Part shown: in pieces, positions 1 through 8,612 of the stretch
Layout of the letters: each line of letters starts with the position of its first letter
How positions within the stretch are numbered: position 1 is the stretch's first letter
DNA from: Streptomyces griseoincarnatus
GTDB taxonomy: Bacteria > Actinomycetota > Actinomycetes > Streptomycetales > Streptomycetaceae
NCBI GenBank assembly: GCA_014649575.1
Contig: BMTH01000022.1
Coordinates: 1-64,000, forward strand
Direction: 5' to 3'
Length of the DNA stretch: 64,000 nt
The notes under the pieces: model-generated
Database searches by the model: none
What the model saw: only the letters and a program-made list of their open reading frames with translations
Told to the model about the DNA's origin: nothing
Position numbers and translations under genes: made by a program

Positions 1-231
1 CAGCCCGGACACGTCCGTGGCCGCGGCCAGCTCCCGCAGCAGCCGCAGCGTCTCGTCGGTGACAAGATGCTTGGAGTAGTCGACGTACAGGTCACCGACG
101 TGCACGACGTACCGCTGGGCGCGGGACGGGTCGGTGTCGAACAGGTCGCGCAGGCCCGGCAGCCCCTGCGCGCGGTGCTGCTCCAGGGCGGCCCACTCGG
201 GGCGGCGGGTCGGTTCGGGGACGTCAGACAT
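1..231 (-). CDS. pgi: Glucose-6-phosphate isomerase, N-terminal part (runs off window)
   Basis: Only the first 77 codons are inside the window. The translation starts MSDVPEPTRRPEWAALEQH and continues through GDLYVDYSKHLVTDETL, the usual N-terminal signature of bacterial glucose-6-phosphate isomerase, which interconverts glucose 6-phosphate and fructose 6-phosphate in the cytoplasm. The ATG overlaps the opcA stop by 8 bases, so the gene is the third member of a zwf-opcA-pgi operon and is probably translationally coupled. The active site lies outside the window, so the call rests on the N-terminus and the context. Confidence 0.88.
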   Translation of the reverse strand, partial: MSDVPEPTRRPEWAALEQHRAQGLPGLRDLFDTDPSRAQRYVVHVGDLYVDYSKHLVTDETLRLLRELAAATDVSGL

Positions 232-1159
232 GGGCGGGGATCTCCTCGGTGGCCTCGCCGCGCAGGGCGACGGCGTACATCTCGTCCGCGTCGAGGCGCC
301 TGAGCTCCTCGGCGATGAGTTCGGCGGTGGAGCGGACCTTCAGGGCCAGCCGGCGCGGGGGCTGGCCGGGCAGGGTGAGCGTGGCCAGGGGGCCCTCGGG
401 GCGGTCGATGACGATCTCGCCGTCCTCGGTGCCCAGCCGGACCGCCGTGACCACGGGGCCCGCGGTCACCACCCGGTCCACGGGGACCCGCAGCCGGGCC
501 TCCAGCCAGCGCGCCAGCAGTTCCGCGGCCGGGTTCTCCGCCTCGGCCTCGACGGTCGCCGACGTGACGGTGGTCAGGGCCTGGTCGAGGGCGGCGGCCA
601 GCATGGAACGCCACAGGGTCAGCCGGGTCCAGGCCAGGTCCGTGTCGCCGGGCGCGTAGGCACGCTCCCGGGCGCGCAGGACCGCCATCGGGTCCTCCGC
701 CGCGTACAGGTCGGTGACCCGGCGCTGGCCGAGCGCGCCGAGCGGGTCGCCGGAGGGGTTCTCGGGCGCGTCGGCGGGCCACCACACCACCACCGGGGCG
801 TCCGGCAGCAGCAGCGGCAGCACCACCGAGTCGGCGTGCTCGGACACCTCGCCGTAGGTGCGCAGCACCACCGTCTCGCCCGTGCCCGCCTCGGACCCCA
901 CCCGTACCTCGGCGTCCAGCCGGGACCGGGTTCGTTCGCGCGGGTTGCGGGCGTGCCGCTTGATGACGACCAGGGTGCGCGAGGGGTGCTCGTGCGAGGC
1001 CTCCTCGGCCGCCTTGATGGCGTCGTAGGCGTTCTCCTCGTCCGTGACGATCACCATCGTCAGGACCATGCCGACGGCGGGGGTGCCGATGGCGCGGCGG
1101 CCCCGCACCAGCGCCTTGTTGATGTTGCTTGCCGTGGTGTCGGTCAGGTCGATCTTCAT
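224..1159 (-). CDS. opcA: OpcA, glucose-6-phosphate dehydrogenase assembly/allosteric protein
   Basis: A 311-residue cytoplasmic protein starting MKIDLTDTTASNINKALVRG, the typical opening of OpcA. OpcA proteins in cyanobacteria and actinobacteria bind glucose-6-phosphate dehydrogenase and are needed for its full oligomerisation and activity. Features seen include RTLVVIKRHARNP and a central VVWWPADAP segment characteristic of the family. The ATG overlaps the zwf stop (ATGA) and the gene runs directly into pgi, so the three are one leftward operon. No catalytic residues are expected because the family is an accessory factor. The assignment is strong because of position next to zwf plus the N-terminal motif. 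Confidence 0.93.
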   Translation of the reverse strand: MKIDLTDTTASNINKALVRGRRAIGTPAVGMVLTMVIVTDEENAYDAIKAAEEASHEHPSRTLVVIKRHARNPRERTRSRLDAEVRVGSEAGTGETVVLRTYGEVSEHADSVVLPLLLPDAPVVVWWPADAPENPSGDPLGALGQRRVTDLYAAEDPMAVLRARERAYAPGDTDLAWTRLTLWRSMLAAALDQALTTVTSATVEAEAENPAAELLARWLEARLRVPVDRVVTAGPVVTAVRLGTEDGEIVIDRPEGPLATLTLPGQPPRRLALKVRSTAELIAEELRRLDADEMYAVALRGEATEEIPAHV

Positions 1160-2772
1160 GGCCTGCGCCAGCTCCGTCCGTCTCGTGCGAGCATCTCGTC
1201 GGCTTCCGCGGGTCCCCAGCTGCCCGATGGGTACTGCGCAGGCCTGCCGTGCGACGCCCAGTACTCCTCGATCGGGTCGAGGATCTTCCAGGACTCTTCC
1301 ACTTCCTGATGACGGGGGAACAGGTTGGCGTCACCCAGGAGGACGTCCAGGATGAGCCGCTCGTAGGCCTCCGGGCTGGACTCGGTGAACGACTCGCCGT
1401 AGGCGAAGTCCATCGTCACGTCCCGCAGCTCCATGGAGGTCCCGGGGACCTTGGAGCCGAACCGCACCGTCATGCCCTCGTCCGGCTGGACGCGGATCAC
1501 GATGGCGTTCTGGCCGAGCTCCTCGGTGGCGGAGGTGTCGAAGGGGGAGTGCGGCGCCCGCTGGAAGACCACCGCGATCTCGGTGACCCGGCGGCCGAGG
1601 CGCTTGCCGGTGCGCAGGTAGAACGGCACGCCCGCCCAGCGGCGGTTGTCCACCCCGAGCTTGATCGCCGCGTAGGTGTCGGTGGCCGAGGACGAGTCGA
1701 TGCCGTCCTCCTCGAGATAGCCGCGCACCTTCGCGCCGCCCTGCCAGGCGGCCGCGTACTGGCCACGCACGGTGTGCCGACCCAGGTCCTCGGGGAGCCG
1801 CACGGCACGGAACACCTTCAGCTTCTCGGTGAGCAGCGACGCCGCGTCGAAGGAGGCGGGTTCCTCCATCGCGGTGAGCGCCATGAGCTGGAGCAGGTGG
1901 TTCTGGATGACGTCACGGGCGGCGCCGATGCCGTCGTAGTAGCCGGCCCGGCCGCCGATGCCGATGTCCTCGGCCATGGTGATCTGCACATGGTCCACGA
2001 ACGACCGGTTCCAGATGGGCTCGAACATCTGGTTGGCGAAGCGCAGCGCCAGGATGTTCTGGACCGTCTCCTTACCCAGGTAGTGGTCGATCCGGAAGAC
2101 CTGCTCGGGGTCGAACACCTCGTGCACGATCCCGTTGAGCTCCTGCGCGGACCTGAGGTCGTGCCCGAACGGCTTCTCGATGACCGCGCGCCGCCAGGAC
2201 CCCTCGGGTGCGTCCGCGAGCCCGTGCTTCTTGAGCTGCTGCACCACCTTGGGGAAGAACTTCGGCGGGACGGAGAGGTAGAAGGCGTAGTTGCCGCTGG
2301 TGCCGCGGGAGGCGTCCAGCTCGTCGACGGCCTTGCGCAGCTGGTCGAAGGCGTGGTCGTCGTCGAAGTCGCCCGGCACGAACCGCATGCCCTCCGACAG
2401 CTGCTGCCAGACCTCCTCGCGGAAGGGGGTGCGCGCGTGCTCCTTGACCGCGTCGTGCACCACCTCGGCGAAGTCCTGGTCCTCCCAGTCGCGGCGGGCG
2501 AAGCCCACCAGGGAGAAGCCCGGCGGCAGCAGTCCCCGGTTGGCGAGGTCGTACACGGCCGGCATCAGCTTCCTGCGGGACAGGTCGCCGGTCACCCCGA
2601 AGATGACCAGACCGGACGGGCCCGCGATCCGGGGCAGCCGGCGGTCCCGGGGGTCGCGCAGCGGGTTGGCCCAGCCGGGCGGGGGCGCGGCGAGGGCAGG
2701 GCCGGCCTTCGCCGGCTCCTCCGGCGCCGCCTCGGGGGCGTCCACCGCCGGTTCGGTGGTCTCGTCGGTCAT
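1156..2772 (-). CDS. zwf: Glucose-6-phosphate 1-dehydrogenase
   Basis: A 538-residue enzyme that oxidises glucose 6-phosphate to 6-phosphogluconolactone with NADP, the entry step of the oxidative pentose-phosphate pathway. The Rossmann motif GVTGDLSRRKLMPAVYDL (about residues 58-75) and the substrate and catalytic motif RIDHYLGKETVQN are both present. About 45 N-terminal residues rich in Ala, Pro and Glu precede the core, which makes it slightly longer than the usual 490-510 residues. It leads zwf-opcA-pgi. In S. coelicolor the comparable clusters also carry tal and tkt beside zwf; here a small ORF sits upstream instead. Confidence 0.96.
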   Translation of the reverse strand: MTDETTEPAVDAPEAAPEEPAKAGPALAAPPPGWANPLRDPRDRRLPRIAGPSGLVIFGVTGDLSRRKLMPAVYDLANRGLLPPGFSLVGFARRDWEDQDFAEVVHDAVKEHARTPFREEVWQQLSEGMRFVPGDFDDDHAFDQLRKAVDELDASRGTSGNYAFYLSVPPKFFPKVVQQLKKHGLADAPEGSWRRAVIEKPFGHDLRSAQELNGIVHEVFDPEQVFRIDHYLGKETVQNILALRFANQMFEPIWNRSFVDHVQITMAEDIGIGGRAGYYDGIGAARDVIQNHLLQLMALTAMEEPASFDAASLLTEKLKVFRAVRLPEDLGRHTVRGQYAAAWQGGAKVRGYLEEDGIDSSSATDTYAAIKLGVDNRRWAGVPFYLRTGKRLGRRVTEIAVVFQRAPHSPFDTSATEELGQNAIVIRVQPDEGMTVRFGSKVPGTSMELRDVTMDFAYGESFTESSPEAYERLILDVLLGDANLFPRHQEVEESWKILDPIEEYWASHGRPAQYPSGSWGPAEADEMLARDGRSWRRP

Positions 2773-3041
2773 TCCGCGTCAACTCCCTCGCTGTCGGACG
2801 CCGTCGCCGCCGCCTGGTGGGGCCAAGGCCCAGCGCCCATGAACCTCTCCCTGCCCGGGTTCCCCGGCTGCCGCGTCACCTCGCCGTAGGCGCCTCCGGC
2901 CGCCGCGGAGCGGTCCTCCCCATACAGGGTGTCCTCGTCCGCGGGGTCCTTCACCCCGGTGCACTCCCGCGGGGGCGGCCGGCCGCCGGCTCGGTGCCCG
3001 CCGACGGTGTCGAACACTTCTTCGTACATGGTGCGGATCAC
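2769..3041 (-). CDS. Small hypothetical protein coupled to zwf
   Basis: I do not recognise this 90-residue product. It would start with GTG at 3041 (VIRTMYEEVFDTVG...) behind a purine-rich GAGAGAGAAG, or with the ATG four codons later at 3029. Its stop overlaps the zwf ATG in an ATGA junction, which argues for a translated upstream cistron rather than chance. The composition is hydrophilic and rich in Gly, Pro and Asp, with a CTG-V-K-DPADEDTLYG stretch; there is no membrane segment or signal peptide. The frame is open to 3185, but the codons before 3041 look random. It could be a leader that tunes zwf translation or simply non-coding. Confidence 0.4.
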   Translation of the reverse strand: MIRTMYEEVFDTVGGHRAGGRPPPRECTGVKDPADEDTLYGEDRSAAAGGAYGEVTRQPGNPGRERFMGAGPWPHQAAATASDSEGVDAE

Positions 3042-3291
3042 GCTGATCGTCTTCTCTCTCGCGCTCGCGTCAACCGCGCCCGGCGTCCGCCGATTCCCGC
3101 CGGCCGGCCGGGCCGGTCCTCCGTGCGGGTGCTCGTCTCCACGTGGTCCTCGATCCGGGCGTAAGGAACTCTGCAGCGCGTTCAAAAGTAAAAGTCTGAC
3201 TTATTCACAACGAGGTTCCGGTGTGTCAGCCTGTGGTGAAAGTGGGACACGGGCGGCCCTCCACGGGGCGCCCGGCAGGCATGTGACGGAC
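3042..3291. promoter_or_regulatory. Divergent promoter region between zwf operon and araC-type gene
   Basis: This intergenic stretch holds the only AT-rich patch of the area, around 3181-3212 (AAAAGTAAAAGTCTGACTTA), inside otherwise very GC-rich DNA. It lies between the leftward zwf operon and the rightward AraC-family gene, so it probably carries at least one of their promoters. On the minus strand a TACTTT hexamer resembles a TANNNT -10 element. No clear palindromic operator is visible. Inferred, not proven. Confidence 0.4.
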
Positions 3292-4224
3292 ATGGGAGAC
3301 ATGGCGGGCGGATTCCCCCAGGGGGGTGACGGCGGTGCCCGGACGGCGGACGGGGGCGACGGCGGCGGAATCAGAACCTTTCCCTTCCCGGTCGAACGGA
3401 GTGTCTGCGGGGTCGGCATGCAGATCGCCCCCATGGGCCCCGACCGCGCCTGGCGCGCCGACGCGCCCCTGGACCGGGTCCACCGGATCGACTTCCACAT
3501 CGTGATGCTGCTCGACGGCGAACCCCTCCGGCACATGATCGACTTCACCGAGTACGAGGCCACGGCGGGCGACGTGCTGTGGATCCGCCCGGGGCAGGTC
3601 CACCGCTTCTCCCGTGACGTCGAGTACCGCGGAACCGTCCTCGCCATGCAGCCCGGCTTCCTGCCCCGCGCGACGGTAGAGGCCACTGGCCTCTACCGTT
3701 ACGACCTGCCCCCGCTGACGCGCCCCGGCCCGGCCCGGCTCGCAGCGCTCCGCGCCGCCTCCGACCAGCTGCGCCGCGAGTACGAGGACACCGAGACCCT
3801 GCCGCTGAGCCTGCACGCGGCCGTGCTGCGGCACGCGTTGACCGCGTTCCTGCTGCGGCTCGCCCATCTCGCCGCGGGCTCGGGGGACGCGGCTCCGCCG
3901 GCCGAGGACAGCGCCTTCACCCTCTTCCGGGACGCGGTGGAAAGGGACTTCGCGACCAACCACAGTGTCACCGCGTACGCCGACGCCCTGGGTTACTCGC
4001 GGCGCACCCTGGCCCGCGTGGTGCGCGCCGCCACCGGCGAGACGCCGAAGGCCTTCATCGACAAGCGGGTGGTGCTGGAGGCCAAACGACTCCTCGCGCA
4101 CACCGATCTGCCCGTAGGGCGGGTGGGAGCCGCCGTCGGGTTCGCTGACGCGGCGAACTTCTCCAAGTTCTTCCAGCAGCACACGGGCACCGCCCCGGCC
4201 GCGTTCCGTGCGGAGCACCGCTGA
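3292..4224 (+). CDS. AraC-family transcriptional regulator
   Basis: A 310-residue regulator with an N-terminal cupin-like ligand domain (RIDFHIVMLLDGE ... GDVLWIRPGQVHRFS, roughly residues 70-120) and a C-terminal double helix-turn-helix of the AraC/XylS type (about 215-308: SVTAYADALGYSRRTLARVV and GAAVGFADAANFSKFFQQ). I start at the ATG at 3292; an ATG at 3301 is equally possible, and one at 3418 would shorten the Gly-rich N-terminus. It is convergent with the GH16 gene and divergent from zwf. The ligand is not predictable from the sequence. The coding region contains an unusual perfect hairpin at 3673-3699. Confidence 0.85.
   Translation: MGDMAGGFPQGGDGGARTADGGDGGGIRTFPFPVERSVCGVGMQIAPMGPDRAWRADAPLDRVHRIDFHIVMLLDGEPLRHMIDFTEYEATAGDVLWIRPGQVHRFSRDVEYRGTVLAMQPGFLPRATVEATGLYRYDLPPLTRPGPARLAALRAASDQLRREYEDTETLPLSLHAAVLRHALTAFLLRLAHLAAGSGDAAPPAEDSAFTLFRDAVERDFATNHSVTAYADALGYSRRTLARVVRAATGETPKAFIDKRVVLEAKRLLAHTDLPVGRVGAAVGFADAANFSKFFQQHTGTAPAAFRAEHR
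3673..3699. repeat. Perfect 12-bp inverted repeat inside the araC-type gene
   Basis: Left arm 3673-3684 and right arm 3688-3699 are exact reverse complements separated by only ACT, giving a 12-bp stem with a 3-nt loop. It lies at the linker between the cupin and helix-turn-helix parts (ATVEATGLYRY). The codons in it (GTA, ACT, CGT) are less GC-rich at position three than their neighbours. Confidence 0.9.
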
Positions 4225-4245
4225 GCGACGGCGCCCGGGACGCGG

Positions 4246-4280
4246 ACGAGGGCCCCGCGCGGGGTGCGCGGGGCCCTCGT
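4246..4280. terminator. Bidirectional terminator hairpin
   Basis: A perfect 15-bp inverted repeat: arms 4246-4260 and 4266-4280, loop GGGGT. It lies 22 bases after the AraC gene stop and about 42 bases before the convergent GH16 gene stop, the expected position for a shared rho-independent-type terminator. There is no T-run, as is common in Streptomyces. Confidence 0.85.
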
Positions 4281-4322
4281 CACCGGCCCAGGAGGCCGGG
4301 TGTGGGGGGTGGGACCGGTGGG

Positions 4323-5288
4323 TCAGGAGGCGGTGAGCACCTGCACGTAGTCCACGAGCATCGAGTGGCCGGGCTGGGTGCCCGCGTCGGGGCCGCCGCC
4401 GAACGCGTCGGGGAAGCCGCCGCCCATCGCCACGTTGAGGATGACGAAGAAGCCGTGGTCCGTGGCGTTCGACCAGGTGGTCGCGTCGACCTGGTCCTCC
4501 CTGACGGTGTGGAAGGTGGCGTCGTCGAGGGAGAAGCGGATCTCCTCCACGGCCGACGAGCGGTCCCACTCCATCCGGTAGGTGTGGAAGCCGGCCTGAC
4601 AGGTCGTGCCCTGGCAGGTGGTCTCGCCGCCGATGCCGCTGGTCTCGTTGCACGGGCCGCCCGGTGAGGTGCCGCAGTGCATCGTGGCGAACACCGTGTT
4701 CATGCCCTGGGTGTTCTCCATGATGTCCAGCTCGCCGACGGCGGGCCAGTTCCAGTAGTCGCCCCGGTAGGGGGCGCCGAGCATCCAGAACGCGGGCCAG
4801 TAGCCCTTGGCCGCGTCACCGGTGACGTTCGGGACCTGGATACGCGCCTCGACCCGCAGCGTGCCGCCGGCCGGGGGCTGGAAGTCGTCGCGGTTGGTCT
4901 CGATGCGCCCCGACGTCCAGTTGCCGGCGCCGTCGCGCCGCGGGGTGATACGGAGGTTGCCGTTGCCGTCGAGGGAGACGTTCTCCGGGTTCGACGTCAT
5001 CGTCTCGATCTCGCCGGTGCCCCAGTTGGAGGGGCCGCCGGGATAGCCGGTGCCGGTGGCGTACCGCCAGTTGCCGGTGTCGACGCCGCTGCCCTCAGCG
5101 CCGTCGAAGTCGTCGGCGAAGACCTGGGTCCAGCCCGACGGCGGGGGCGGCACGGAGGCGCTCGCGGCGGGGCCGCCCAGGGCGAGGGCGCCGGCCCCGA
5201 GCGCCAGTGCGCCCGTGAGGGCGACGAGCGTGTGCCGGAGCCGGCGTCGCCTGTGGGGGGAACGGGGGATGCCGGAGGTGGCTTTCAT
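4323..5288 (-). CDS. Secreted GH16 endo-beta-1,3-glucanase (laminarinase-type)
   Basis: A 321-residue exported glycoside hydrolase. The N-terminus MKATSGIPRSPHRRRRLRH is followed by a hydrophobic core (LVALTGALALGAGALALGG) and an AxA cleavage region near residue 46. The mature part is a single GH16 domain with the catalytic motif GELDIMENTQG, in which the Glu-x-Asp-x-x-Glu residues are nucleophile and acid/base; WPAFWMLG and GGFPDAFGG are further GH16 signatures. The family cleaves beta-1,3 or mixed-linkage glucans. No carbohydrate-binding module is attached. The start is the ATG after GAGAGG. A perfect LacI-type operator (5372-5385) sits 84 bases upstream, so expression is probably repressed until a glucan-derived sugar is present. 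Confidence 0.92.
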   Translation of the reverse strand: MKATSGIPRSPHRRRRLRHTLVALTGALALGAGALALGGPAASASVPPPPSGWTQVFADDFDGAEGSGVDTGNWRYATGTGYPGGPSNWGTGEIETMTSNPENVSLDGNGNLRITPRRDGAGNWTSGRIETNRDDFQPPAGGTLRVEARIQVPNVTGDAAKGYWPAFWMLGAPYRGDYWNWPAVGELDIMENTQGMNTVFATMHCGTSPGGPCNETSGIGGETTCQGTTCQAGFHTYRMEWDRSSAVEEIRFSLDDATFHTVREDQVDATTWSNATDHGFFVILNVAMGGGFPDAFGGGPDAGTQPGHSMLVDYVQVLTAS

Positions 5289-5371
5289 GGGGGGATGAAC
5301 CTCTCGGTGCTGATCGTGTGGGGGTGGGGGTCGTATGGGGGGTGGGGGACCGGAGAGCCCGGAACATCGCA

Positions 5372-5385
5372 TGAGAGCGCTCTCA
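5372..5385. promoter_or_regulatory. LacI-family operator upstream of GH16 gene
   Basis: TGAGAGCGCTCTCA is a perfect 14-bp palindrome 84 bases upstream of the GH16 start. It has the GAGCGCTC centre typical of LacI-family sites that control polysaccharide genes in actinobacteria; the cellulase repressor CebR/CelR site TGGGAGCGCTCCCA differs at one position per half-site. The same 12-bp core GAGAGCGCTCTC occurs once more in the window, at 46434-46445 in front of a lacI-type gene. Confidence 0.8.
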
Positions 5386-5551
5386 CGGTCCCGCCAATGT
5401 GCTCCGGGGGTCCTTCGGCGTCAAGAGGTGTAACCGTGAAAGTGTCGCGCCTGCACGGGAGTTCACCTCCCGAATGGGAGCGAACCGGGGAAACCGGGCC
5501 GGGGTGTGCGCGGCGCCCGGGTGGCCGGAGCCCCGGGCGCCGCACGGACCC

Positions 5552-7663
5552 TCACACTCCCGACGGCACCTTCTTCCGCGGGAGTTCGGGCTGTTTCTCC
5601 CGCACACCGAACCGTTCGTGGGCGCGGCGCAGCGGGCGCGGCGCCCACCAGGCGTGGCGGCCGAGCAGCGCCATCGTGGCCGGCACCAGCAGCATCCGCA
5701 CGACCGTCGCGTCGATCAGCACGGCCAGCGTGAGCCCCAGACCGATCTGCAGGATGGGGGAGAAGCCGCCCGTCATGAACGCCGCGAACACCACCGCCAG
5801 CAGCAGCGCCGCGCAGGTGACCACCCGGCCCGAGCGGCTCAGACCCGTCACCACGGCCTCCTGGTCGTCGCCGGAGCGCAGCCGCGCCTCCCGCATCCGC
5901 GCCAGGATGAACAGCTCGTAGTCCATGGCCAGTCCGAATGCGATCGCGACGATCAATGGCGGCGCGGTGAGGCTCAGCGCCCCCAGGCCCTCCGCGCCCA
6001 GCAGCCCGGCGAGATGACCGTCCTGGAAGACCCACACCACCACGCCCAGGGCGGCGGCCAGACTGAGCAGCGTGGTGACGACGGTGCGCAGCGGCAGCAG
6101 CACCGAGCCGGTGAACGCGAACAGCAGCACCACGATGCCGGCCAGCACGGTCAGCGCCGCCCAGGGCGCCCGCTCCGCGAGCATCTCCCGGAAGTCGACC
6201 AGACGGGCCGCCGTGCCGGTCACCTCGACCGGCGCGTCGCCGCGGACCTCCCGCACCCGCTCCACCAGCGCGGTCGCCTCCGCGCCGTCCGCCTCCCCGG
6301 GCGGCCGGATCTCGATCACCGCACCGCCGCCCGGCAGTTCACGCGTCGTGGCTCCCGGCCCCAGCGCCCGGATCCGGTCGGCGGTCGCGTCGTCCGTGCC
6401 CGGCCTGGCGACCACCACCACGGGGGAGACGCCGGTGCCCGGAGGGAAGTGGGCGGCGACGGTGTCCTGAAGCTGCCGCGCCTCGCTGTCCGCGGGGAGC
6501 TGGCGTGCGTCCCCGACGGCGATGCTCATTCCCGGCACGGGCAGGGCCAGCACCAGCAGCACCGGCACCGTCACGGCGAGGACGGCCACCTTGCGCCGGG
6601 CCGCGAAACGGGCGACCCGGGCGAAGAACCGGCCCTCCTCCTCGCCGTTCCTCGGCGTCTTCGCCGGCGGGATGCGCCCGCCGAACCGCACCAGCAGCGC
6701 CGGCAGCAGCGTCAGGGCGGCCAGCATGTCGATGACGACCACCGCCGCCACCGCGAGCCCCATGCTGCGCAGGAACACACTGGGGAACACCAGCAGCCCG
6801 GTCAGGCTCACGGCGACGGTCAGCCCCGAGAACAGCACCGTCCGCCCGGCCGCAGCCACCGTCCGGTGCACCGCCTCGACGACGTCCTCCGTGGTCCGGC
6901 GCTCCTCACGGAACCGCACCAGCATCAACAGGGCGTAGTCCACGGCCAGTCCGAGGCCGAGCATCGTCGTCACCTGGATCGCGTACACCGAGATGTCGGT
7001 GACCTCGCTGAACAGGAACAGCGCCAGGAACGCCCCCGCGATGCCGCTGACCGCGACGACCAGCGGCAGCAGCGCCGACCGCAGCCCGCCGAACACCACC
7101 AGCAGCAGCGCCAGCACCACGGGAAGCGAGATCAACTCGGCGTTCTTGACGTCCTGCTGGGCCCGCTCACCCATCTGCAGCCCCAGCAGCGGCCCCCCGC
7201 TCACATGGACGTCGGGCGCGTCGATCTCCCGGATCCGCTCGGCCGCCGCGTCGAGCGTGCGCTCCTCCGCGTCGTCGTCGAGCCCGCCCTCCAGGGTGAC
7301 GGGGACGATCAGCGCGTGGCCGTCCTCGGCGATCATCCCCGGCGTGACGTACGGGTCCGGCACGGCGGCGACCCCGGCCACCTCCCGCACGTCGGCCACG
7401 GCCCGCTCGACCTCCGCGCGCAGGCCGGCGTCCGCGACGGGCGTGCCGGCCACCACGCCGGTGATCGAGGAGCCCGCGGGGTCCATCTCCTCGAGATACC
7501 GCGCGGCCGACTCCGACTCGGTGCCGGGCACCTCGGGCACGTTGTCGGAGAGGCGCGCGAAGACGCCCGTCCCCAGGCCGAAGCCCAGCAGCAGGAAGAG
7601 CCCCCACAGGAGCATCACGGTCAGTGGACGGCGGGTGGCCGTCCGGGCGAGTGCGGTGAGCAC
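5552..7663 (-). CDS. MMPL-family RND transporter
   Basis: A 703-residue inner-membrane protein of the MMPL (mycobacterial membrane protein large) class of RND exporters, with two copies of a transmembrane bundle each preceded by an extracytoplasmic domain. The first helix is LTVMLLWGLFLLLGFGLGTG. The paired bundles carry the family signatures GLGLAVDYALLMLVRFREER and FGLAMDYELFILARMREAR, in which the buried acidic Asp is thought to relay protons. It starts at GTG behind GGGGAGGG. MMPLs export lipids or small hydrophobic molecules; the substrate cannot be named here. A two-component system lies immediately upstream on the same strand and may control it. Confidence 0.9.
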   Translation of the reverse strand: MLTALARTATRRPLTVMLLWGLFLLLGFGLGTGVFARLSDNVPEVPGTESESAARYLEEMDPAGSSITGVVAGTPVADAGLRAEVERAVADVREVAGVAAVPDPYVTPGMIAEDGHALIVPVTLEGGLDDDAEERTLDAAAERIREIDAPDVHVSGGPLLGLQMGERAQQDVKNAELISLPVVLALLLVVFGGLRSALLPLVVAVSGIAGAFLALFLFSEVTDISVYAIQVTTMLGLGLAVDYALLMLVRFREERRTTEDVVEAVHRTVAAAGRTVLFSGLTVAVSLTGLLVFPSVFLRSMGLAVAAVVVIDMLAALTLLPALLVRFGGRIPPAKTPRNGEEEGRFFARVARFAARRKVAVLAVTVPVLLVLALPVPGMSIAVGDARQLPADSEARQLQDTVAAHFPPGTGVSPVVVVARPGTDDATADRIRALGPGATTRELPGGGAVIEIRPPGEADGAEATALVERVREVRGDAPVEVTGTAARLVDFREMLAERAPWAALTVLAGIVVLLFAFTGSVLLPLRTVVTTLLSLAAALGVVVWVFQDGHLAGLLGAEGLGALSLTAPPLIVAIAFGLAMDYELFILARMREARLRSGDDQEAVVTGLSRSGRVVTCAALLLAVVFAAFMTGGFSPILQIGLGLTLAVLIDATVVRMLLVPATMALLGRHAWWAPRPLRRAHERFGVREKQPELPRKKVPSGV

Positions 7664-7814
7664 GATCCCTCCCCAACGTTGACGGTGCGTCGAACACCTT
7701 CAGCGTCGTGCCACCGGGCGGTCCGGCGGATCGCCGGGAGGAGCGGTTCGTGTCCCTCGCCCGTACGGGGGAGAGGGCCTGCCGGCTCACTCCTCAGAGG
7801 GATCTCACGTGACC

Positions 7815-8489
7815 TCAGGGGGCTCCCGGGGTGACGAGCCCGGACTCGTACGCGCGGATCACCGCCTGCACCCGGTCCCTGAGACCGAGCTTCGACAGCA
7901 CGTTGCTCACATGCGTCTTGACCGTGTGCTCGCTGACGAACAGAGTGCGGGCGATCTCCGCGTTGGACAGGCCGCGGGCCAGCAGCCGCAGCGTCTCCAC
8001 CTCGCGGGCGGTGAGCGCGTCCAGGCCGGGCGGGGGAGAACCGTCGGCGGCCGCCGGCTGCGCCCGTCGGCGCTTCACCAGGTCCGCGACCAGCCGCCGG
8101 GTCACCGTCGGCGCGAGCAGCGACTCGCCCGCCGCGACCACCCGCACCGCGTGCACCAGGTCGTCCCGGCGCACGTCCTTCAGCAGGAACCCGCTGGCGC
8201 CCGCGTACAGCGCCTCGTACACGTACTCGTCCAGGTCGAACGTGGTCAGCATGACCACCTTGCAGGCCGACTCCGCGCACACCAGACGGGCGGCCTCCAG
8301 GCCGTCCATCACCGGCATGCGGATGTCGAGCAGCAGCACGTCCGGGCCGTGCCGGCGCACCGCGGACACGGCCTCCTGCCCGTCCGCCGCCTCGGCCACC
8401 ACCTCGATGTCGTCCTGGGCGTCGAGGATCATGCCGAAACCCGCGCGGACCAGCTCCTGGTCGTCCGCCACCACCACCCGGATGCTCAA
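7815..8489 (-). CDS. NarL/LuxR-family response regulator
   Basis: A 224-residue two-component response regulator. Residues 1-120 form a receiver domain with acidic pocket D9-D10, phospho-acceptor D55 (in VLLLDIRMP), conserved Thr in MLTTFD and Lys in LLKD. Residues about 150-215 form a LuxR-type helix-turn-helix (LTAREVETLRLLARGLSNAEIA...HTVKTHVSNVLSKLGLRDR). It follows its cognate histidine kinase on the same strand after a 110-base gap filled by a tandem repeat. The next gene downstream is the MMPL transporter, a likely but unproven target. Confidence 0.94.
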   Translation of the reverse strand: MSIRVVVADDQELVRAGFGMILDAQDDIEVVAEAADGQEAVSAVRRHGPDVLLLDIRMPVMDGLEAARLVCAESACKVVMLTTFDLDEYVYEALYAGASGFLLKDVRRDDLVHAVRVVAAGESLLAPTVTRRLVADLVKRRRAQPAAADGSPPPGLDALTAREVETLRLLARGLSNAEIARTLFVSEHTVKTHVSNVLSKLGLRDRVQAVIRAYESGLVTPGAP

Positions 8490-8525
8490 CCGAGCGCCCC
8501 TCCCTCTCCACCGCCGCCCTGGCGC

Positions 8526-8612
8526 TCAGCCGAGTGGCCTGGCTTGTCCGCCGCCGGAACACCCGGCCGAGCGGCCTGGCCCGTCCGCCGCCCGGACACT
8601 CAGCCGAGTGCC
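8526..8612. repeat. 37-bp tandem repeat between kinase and regulator genes
   Basis: Two full units (8526-8562 and 8563-8599) with about 80% identity are followed by a 12-base partial third unit that contains the last codons and stop of the histidine kinase gene. The shared core is GGCCTGGC(T/C)(T/C)GTCCGCCGCC. The array looks like duplication of the 3' end of the kinase gene and accounts for most of the gap in front of the regulator gene. Confidence 0.8.

Noticed and set aside
1129..2889. 586-codon plus-strand frame
   Set aside because: Antisense shadow of zwf; the zwf protein has full family motifs and this frame has none.
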